From NCBI GenBank assembly GCA_019689515.1, contig JADGHI010000002.1, positions 1 to 39,272 on the forward strand: a DNA stretch of 39,272 nucleotides, written 5' to 3'. A program made the translations under genes and the position numbers. Origin of the DNA: Acetobacteraceae bacterium. Its GTDB lineage: Bacteria > Pseudomonadota > Alphaproteobacteria > Acetobacterales > Acetobacteraceae. Shown here one piece after another: positions 33,711 through 39,272 of this stretch (positions are counted from its first letter, which is position 1; each line of letters opens with the position of its first letter). Under the pieces are notes generated by a model, which saw only the letters and a program-made list of their open reading frames with translations, searched no databases and was not told the DNA's origin.

Positions 33711-34335
33711 ATGACGGAGTTCATACCGTTCAGCCGCGACCAGGCCTTCGTGCTGCCGCCGGGCGCCCAGGGCAGATTGCCGGCGGGCGACGTGCGCATT
33801 TCGAGGTAGCGACGGTGGATTGGGTTCCGCTCGGCACATTCGCCGTATGCCCGATCCCCGGCGGCGAGCCGCGGCACGAGCCGCGCCTGCTGCCGGCGCT
33901 ACTGATGGACGCCTGTGCCAACGGCATCTTCTCCGTGCGGCGGATCGAGCGGACGACGTATCGCGACCTCGGAGTGCAGTACGTGGCAGCGAACCTGCGC
34001 CCCGACCACGACACCATCGCGCCTTCCGCGGCACCAACCGCGTCGCCTTCGAGGCGGCCTGCCTGCTGGTGCTGCTGATCGTGCGCGAGTCCAGTGTGCT
34101 GCGGCTTGGCACGGTGGCCATCGACGGCACCAGGCTCGATGCCAACGCCTCCAAGATCCACTCGGTGCGCTACGTCCGCGCGGTAGGATGGCGCGTCGGG
34201 CTCGCTGCCGACATCGCCGCGCTTACCGCCCCCGCCGAGGTGGCGGATGCCGAGGCGCAACCCGGTCCGCAGGCCCCGCCCGCCGGGATTGCTCGGAGCG
34301 AGGCCACCACCGGCTGGACCCGGCCGCGTCCGCTG
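33711..34335 (+). pseudogene. Decayed IS1182-family transposase (N-terminal half)
   Basis: MTEFIPFSRDQAFVLPPGAQGRLPAGDV, then VDWVPLGTFAVCPIPGGEPRHEPRLLPALLMDACANGIFSVRRIERTTYRDLGVQYVAANLRPDHDTIA, then AFRGTNRVAFEAACLLVLLIVRESSVLRLGTVAIDGTRLDANASKIHSVRY, in shifting frames. Confidence 0.8.
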
Positions 34336-34426
34336 GATGCGAGGCTGCTGGCTCGACCGGTAGGTCGGTGTCGATCGTCCGCTGCTGCTGTGAGCACGCG
34401 AGGCGGACGCCGGGGATGCGCTGTGG

Positions 34427-34714
34427 GTGTCGTGCCGAGGACAGCCGCTCGGGCGCGGTGGGATGTCCCGGGCGATCCGCCAACTCGGCGAGGAGCTGCT
34501 CGGGCACTCCATCAACCCACATCGCGTCCGCCACACCTTGGCGACGACGCGGCTCTGGCCCGATCTGGGGCCCCTCAAGGTCGCCGCCACCGCGCTGTCG
34601 CACCGCGACACCAGCATGGTGGCTGAGTTCCATGACCGTTCCGGCGATGCCGCGGCAGTTGGGACTTGGCGCTCGATCACGGCGCACCTGATGCCGGCCC
34701 CAAAGGCGCACTAG
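34427..34714 (+). pseudogene. C-terminal fragment of a tyrosine recombinase/integrase
   Basis: GGMSRAIRQLGEELLGHSINPHRVRHTLATTRLWPDLGPLKVAATALSHRDTSMVAEFHDRSGDAAAVGTWRSI; HxxR motif (HRVR) and downstream SHRD box; no N-terminal domain. Confidence 0.65.
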
Positions 34715-34788
34715 GGTCCGGCCCCATGAACCGGATTCCCGCTGGGGCGGCATCATGATTCACCCTCTCGGGCGGCGGGTGGCGTGGG

Positions 34789-34950
34789 ATGTCCGAGGAG
34801 TCGTGGCTGGATGATCGGCAGTGGCGATGGCTCGCGACGCTCCTGCCGCACAAGCCGCGGGGCGTTCCGCAGGTGGACGACCGGCGGCAGATGATCGGCG
34901 GCAACATCCACATGCTGCAATCTGGTTGCCTCTGGGTGGATGCCGCTCGT
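34789..34950 (+). pseudogene. N-terminal fragment of an IS5-family transposase
   Basis: WLDDRQWRWLATLLPHKPRGVPQVDDRRQMIGGNIHMLQSGCLWVD resembles the IS5/IS427 N-terminal DUF4096-type block, then breaks off. Confidence 0.65.
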
Positions 34951-35205
34951 CGCGTAGCACCACCGAGAGGCACCGCTGCACACCCCCCGCCGGGGTGCCG
35001 GCGGGCGCGTAGAGACCATGCCAGGTGCTCATTCCCTGGCCGGGACCCGCCTTCGGCCGCGGTCGGTATCTCGGGTAGGCTCGGCAGGCGTGAGGGGCGG
35101 CTGACGGCGTAGGCGTAAAGTGGGCGGCCCTCGCCGATGACGGGCGCTGTGCGGGTGGCATGGTCGCAGAGCAGGCCGATGCGCCCGGCGATGGTCGGGC
35201 CGGTA
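34945..35205 (-). pseudogene. C-terminal fragment of a Bug/TctC substrate-binding protein, frameshifted
   Basis: GPTIAGRIGLLCDHATRTAPVIGEGRPLYAYAVSRPSRLPSLPEIPTAAEGG, then in another frame MSTWHGLYAPAGTPAGGVQRCLSVVLRD. Confidence 0.65.
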
Positions 35206-35494
35206 ACGCGGAAGGCGACGACGGTGGCCCGGTTGCCCGCACCCTGTGGAGGAGCGGACCGCTGAGGTTGGCCGCCGATCCGTGACGAGGACCGGCAACT
35301 TCGAGGCTCAGATGGATGCACTAACAGGCCGGCCGGAGCGGGGCCGCTCGGGCTTTGAGAGGCCCGCCCGCGAACGAAAAATCCACGAGGATCTCCCGAC
35401 CCTTTGCCGACGGAGGTCATCCGCGGGTAGCGTCGCCGTCGCCTTTGTGCTCTTTGCGTCCTGGGTCCGGCACGTACGGAATGGAAAGAACCCC

Positions 35495-36460
35495 ATGCAG
35501 CGACGTACGCTCCTCAGTGCGGCTTCTGCAGCTCTGGCGCTCACGGCGACGGGTGCCCGGGCGCAGCAGCGGGACCGCTACCCGAGCCGACCGATCACCA
35601 TCCTGGTGGGCTTCGCCCCGGGCGGCGCGGGCGACGTGACGGCGCGCTTCATCGCCGACGCCGCCAAGGAGAAGCTCGGCGTCCCCGTGGTCGTGGAGAA
35701 CCGGCCCGGCGCAGGGGCAACGCTCGCGGCCGCACAGCTCGCGCGCAGCCAGCCGGACGGCTACACCTTCGCGCTTGCAACGACGTCGCCCTTCACCGTG
35801 TCGCCGCACCTGCAGACCGTGCAGTACGACGCGGCGAAGGACTTCACCTACCTGGTGCAGTACCTGGTCACGCCGCACCCTGCCTACGTCACGACGCAGT
35901 CGCCCTTCCGCACCTGGCAGGACGTGATCGCCTACGCCCGCGCCAATCCAGGACGCCTGCGCTGGGCCACCGCGGCGCCGCGCGGCGGTCCGCACATTGC
36001 AACCGAGGCCGCCTTCCGGAAGGAGGGCGTGAGGACCACCTTCGTGCCCTTCGGCGGCGGATCGGAGGCAATCGCCGCACTGCTCGGCGGCCACATCGAG
36101 ATGGTCGTCTCCGCGGACTACCCGCCGCTGCTGGAGGCCGGGCAGGTGCGCGTCCTGGCGGAGATCGGGCCCGACAAGGTGCCGGGGATGGAGAACGTCC
36201 CGACCTTTGTGGACCTCGGCTACCCGTTGCCTCTCCAGATGTTCTTCGGCCTGGCGGGTCCTGCCGGGCTGCCCGCCGAGGTGATCGGGATCTGGGAGCG
36301 GGTCGTGCAGGAGATCATGGCGACGCCCGCTTGGGCCGATCTGATGCAGAGGTACAAGGCGACCTCCTCCTTCCTGCCACACGCGCGCTTCCAGGAGCGC
36401 GTCCTGTTCACGAACCGCGAGATCGGGCGCCTGGTGCGCGAGCTTGGATTCCGGAGCTGA
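35495..36460 (+). CDS. Bug-family (TctC) tripartite tricarboxylate transporter substrate-binding protein
   Basis: MQRRTLLSAASAALALTATGARAQQ; YPSRPITILVGFAPGGAGDVTARFIADAAKEKLGVPVVVENRPGAGATLAAAQLARSQPDGYTF. Confidence 0.94.
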   Translation: MQRRTLLSAASAALALTATGARAQQRDRYPSRPITILVGFAPGGAGDVTARFIADAAKEKLGVPVVVENRPGAGATLAAAQLARSQPDGYTFALATTSPFTVSPHLQTVQYDAAKDFTYLVQYLVTPHPAYVTTQSPFRTWQDVIAYARANPGRLRWATAAPRGGPHIATEAAFRKEGVRTTFVPFGGGSEAIAALLGGHIEMVVSADYPPLLEAGQVRVLAEIGPDKVPGMENVPTFVDLGYPLPLQMFFGLAGPAGLPAEVIGIWERVVQEIMATPAWADLMQRYKATSSFLPHARFQERVLFTNREIGRLVRELGFRS

Positions 36461-36469
36461 GCGCGCGGC

Positions 36470-37381
36470 ATGTGGAAGCCCAGGATCATCGTTCAGAACG
36501 GCCGCTCGATTCCGTTCGACGAGGCGCGCATCCATCCGCTCTCGGTCGGCACGGCGTACGGCATCGGGGTGTTCGAAGGACTCCGCGCCTACTACAACGC
36601 CGCCACGGGCCGCCTCTCCGTGTTCCGGCTGGAGGAGCACCTCACGCGCCTCGAGCAGGGCATGAAGATCATGCGCTTCGACGATCCGCCCTCGCGCGAG
36701 GTGCTGCGGGAGGGCGTCCTGCGCGTGGTGCGCGAGAACGAGCCCGACGACGACGCCTACATCCGCCTGCAGGTCCACATCGAGGCGCTCGGCATGATGG
36801 CCACGACCGGTCCCGTCGGTTGGGTCGCAGGCGCCATGCCGCGCGAGCGGTCGCCCAAGTTCCGGACCGGCCTGTCGGTCGGCGTCTCCTCCTGGACCCG
36901 CATCGCGGACGACGCGATGCCGCCGCGCGTGAAGGCGACTGCGAACTACCACGCCGCGCGCCTCGCCACGCTACAGGCCAAGGCGGACGGCTACGACACG
37001 GCGATCCTGCTGACGCAGCAGGGCAAGGTCAGCGAGGCGCCCAGCGCCTGCCTGTTCATCGTGCGCAACGGCCGCCTGATCACGCCTGCACGGTCGAGCG
37101 ACATCCTGGAAAGCGTGACCCGGGACACGGTCCTGGTCCTCGCGGACGAGCTCGGCATCCCCGTGCGGGAGGAGACGGTTGACCGCACCGAGCTCTACGT
37201 GGCGGACGAGATGTTCCTCTGCGGCACGGGGCAGGAGCTGGTGCCGGTGACGCAGGTGGACCGCCTGCCGGTCGGAAATGGCCAGCCGGGACCGCTGACG
37301 ATGCGACTGCAGGCCGCCTACGAGGCTGTGGTGCGTGGCACCACGGACGCGCACCCGGAGTGGCGCACGCCGGTCACCTGA
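36470..37381 (+). CDS. ilvE: Branched-chain amino acid aminotransferase-type (fold class IV PLP) enzyme
   Basis: IHPLSVGTAYGIGVFEGLRAYYNAATGRLSVFRLEEHLTRL; VKATANYHAARLATLQAKADGYDTAILLTQQGKVSEAPSACLFIVRNG; ADEMFLCGTGQELVPVTQVD. Confidence 0.88.
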   Translation: MWKPRIIVQNGRSIPFDEARIHPLSVGTAYGIGVFEGLRAYYNAATGRLSVFRLEEHLTRLEQGMKIMRFDDPPSREVLREGVLRVVRENEPDDDAYIRLQVHIEALGMMATTGPVGWVAGAMPRERSPKFRTGLSVGVSSWTRIADDAMPPRVKATANYHAARLATLQAKADGYDTAILLTQQGKVSEAPSACLFIVRNGRLITPARSSDILESVTRDTVLVLADELGIPVREETVDRTELYVADEMFLCGTGQELVPVTQVDRLPVGNGQPGPLTMRLQAAYEAVVRGTTDAHPEWRTPVT

Positions 37382-38885
37382 CCGGCGTGCGGCGTCGGGC
37401 CAGCCTCACCAGCCACGCCGCCAGCGGCCACAGTACCAGCAGCGCCGTGCCCGCCAGGAAGGCGGCGGAGAGCGGGCTCTCGAGGAACACCATCGGGTCG
37501 CCATAGCCCAGGATGAGGCCCTGGCGCAGCAGCGGCTCGAACATCCGGCCGAGCACGAAGGCGAGCAGGAGCGGCGCGGGGTCGAAGCCGCCCTTGCGCA
37601 ACGCGTAGCCCAGCAGGCCGAAGCCCATCATCGCCAGCACGTCGGTGGCGTTGTTGTTCAGGCTGTAGGCGCCGATCCCGCAGAACAGCACGACGAGCGG
37701 CGCCAGGATCCCCGCCGGGACGCGCAGCATGGCGACGAACACACCGACCAGCGGCACGTTCAGCACCACCAGCATCAGGTTGCCGACCAGCATGGAGGCG
37801 ATGACGCCCCAGAACAGTTCGGGATGGGTCTCCATCAGCCGCGGCCCAGGCGTCACGCCGTGCAGCATGAGCGCGCCGAGGACCACGCCCATCACCGCGT
37901 TCGAGGGCAGGCCGAGGCAGAGCAGCGGCACGAAGGCCGACTGCGCGGCGGCGTTGTTCGCGCTCTCCGGCCCGGCGAGGCCCTCGATCGCGCCCTTGCC
38001 GAAGCGCTCCGGCTCACGGGCGAGCCGCCGCTCGACGACGTAGGAGGCGAAGGAAGCGATCACCGCCCCGCCCCCCGGCAGCAGGCCGAGGAGGAAGCCG
38101 AGCACCGAGCCGCGCCCGATCGGCCCCGCGCTGGCGCGCCAGTCCTGGCGCGTCGGCAGCAGGTCCCGGAGCCGGGAGGAATAGGCGAGCGGCTCCGCTT
38201 GTGCCTGGCGCCGTTCCGCGAGCAGCAGCAGCTCGGAGATCCCGAACAGGCCCATCGCCAGGACGGCGATGTTGAACCCGTCCTGCAGGTAAGGGCTGCC
38301 GTAGGTGAAGCGCTCGGTGCCCGAGACCAGGTCGATCCCCACCGAGGAGAGAAGCAAGCCGGCAAAGACCATCATGTAGGCCTTCAGCCGCGAGCCCTGG
38401 GCGACCGACACCACGAGCACCAGGCCGAGCAGGATGAGCGAGGCGCGTTCGACAGGGCCGAAGGCCAGCGCGTGCGTGGCCAGCGCCGGTCCCACCGCGG
38501 CGATGCCGAGCGTCGCGACGATGCCGGCGATGAAGGAGCCGAAAGCGGACATGCCCAGTGCCACGCTCGCGCGTCCGCGCCGCGCCATCTCGTAGCCGTC
38601 GAGGCAGGTGACGATGGAGGCCGCCTCCCCCGGTATGCGCACCAGGATCGAGGTGATCGAGCCGCCGTACATCGCGCCGTAGTAGATGCCCGCGAGCATG
38701 ATGATCGCGCCGGTCCGGTCGATCGCGAGCGTCACGGGCAGCAGGAGGGAGATCGTCGCCGTCGGGCCGAGGCCCGGGAGCACGCCGACCGCCGTGCCCA
38801 CCGCCACGCCGACGAGGCAGAGCAGCAGGTAGGTCGGCGTCAGCGCCACCTCGAAGCCCGCGGCGAGTTGCGCCAGGACTTCCAT
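37374..38885 (-). CDS. tctA: Tripartite tricarboxylate transporter permease, TctA family
   Basis: AVGTAVGVLPGLGPTATISLLLPVTLAIDRTGAIIMLAGIYYGAMYGGSITSILVRIPGEAASIVTCLDGYEMARRGRA; GLLPGGGAVIASFASYVVERR. Confidence 0.96.
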   Translation of the reverse strand: MEVLAQLAAGFEVALTPTYLLLCLVGVAVGTAVGVLPGLGPTATISLLLPVTLAIDRTGAIIMLAGIYYGAMYGGSITSILVRIPGEAASIVTCLDGYEMARRGRASVALGMSAFGSFIAGIVATLGIAAVGPALATHALAFGPVERASLILLGLVLVVSVAQGSRLKAYMMVFAGLLLSSVGIDLVSGTERFTYGSPYLQDGFNIAVLAMGLFGISELLLLAERRQAQAEPLAYSSRLRDLLPTRQDWRASAGPIGRGSVLGFLLGLLPGGGAVIASFASYVVERRLAREPERFGKGAIEGLAGPESANNAAAQSAFVPLLCLGLPSNAVMGVVLGALMLHGVTPGPRLMETHPELFWGVIASMLVGNLMLVVLNVPLVGVFVAMLRVPAGILAPLVVLFCGIGAYSLNNNATDVLAMMGFGLLGYALRKGGFDPAPLLLAFVLGRMFEPLLRQGLILGYGDPMVFLESPLSAAFLAGTALLVLWPLAAWLVRLARRRTPVR

Positions 38886-38888
38886 GAC

Positions 38889-39272
38889 TCAGAACGGCCC
38901 GCGCGGGAGCGGCACCTGGAGCAGCCGCTCGAAGAGGAGCCAGGAGAAAAGCACCGCCCCGGCGGTGATGGCGATGGCCGTCCGCGGCCGCACGAATTCC
39001 AGCCCGAGCATCACGAAGGACAGCACGAGGGCTGTCACGAGCAGATGCCCGAGAGGCTCCAGCAGCAGCGCATAGGCCAGCAGGGCCACGACGTAGCCGG
39101 CGACCCTGCGGCGGTTGGGCGGGCCGTCCCCCTCCGCCTCCTCGTCCGGCGCCAGGCCAGGCCGGGCCAGCAGCACGAGCGCCAGCGCCCCCAGGCCGAG
39201 CGCGGCAAGGAAGGGAAACAGGCCGGAGCCGGGCTCGCCCGTGAGGTCGTCCCGCAACCCCCAGCCGAGGCC
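38889..39272 (-). CDS. tctB: Tripartite tricarboxylate transporter TctB family protein (5' end beyond window)
   Basis: Frame open to window end (GLGWGLRDDLTGEPGSGLFPFLAALGLGALALVLLARPG); hydrophobic segments; adjacent to tctA. Confidence 0.85.
   Translation of the reverse strand, partial: GLGWGLRDDLTGEPGSGLFPFLAALGLGALALVLLARPGLAPDEEAEGDGPPNRRRVAGYVVALLAYALLLEPLGHLLVTALVLSFVMLGLEFVRPRTAIAITAGAVLFSWLLFERLLQVPLPRGPF

Overview
High-GC alphaproteobacterial chromosome segment, probably Rhodospirillales/Acetobacteraceae-like; this taxonomic guess is an inference from gene content and order. The left half is a core housekeeping block: dut, coaBC, unknown ORF and ubiE (-), then mutM, enoyl-CoA hydratase, rpsT, dnaA, dnaN, recF and gyrB (+). 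A Bug/TctC-type binding-protein gene sits on the opposite strand between dnaN and recF. Next come a MaoC-like dehydratase, a ThDP-dependent enzyme, a MarR/HlyD/MFS(DHA2) efflux operon and a PLP-dependent D-cysteine desulfhydrase/L-cysteate sulfo-lyase-type gene. The right third is accessory: an SDR, a LacI regulator and a five-gene peptide-type ABC transporter (dppABCDF-like). These lie downstream of a perfect LacI-type palindrome and a fused, frameshifted thiolase/DUF35 remnant. Beyond that is a ~1.5 kb graveyard of IS1182-like, integrase, IS5-like and Bug-SBP fragments, then a TctC + branched-chain aminotransferase pair facing tctA/tctB. No rRNA, tRNA, CRISPR array or intact mobile element was recognised. 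I did not find a convincing wholly new multi-gene system. The best leads are the LacI-palindrome regulon, the ~43% GC island at ~19.05-19.23 kb, the unknown protein coupled to coaBC-dut where ubiB might be expected, the orphan signal-peptide ORF and the aminotransferase-containing tripartite tricarboxylate transporter cluster.
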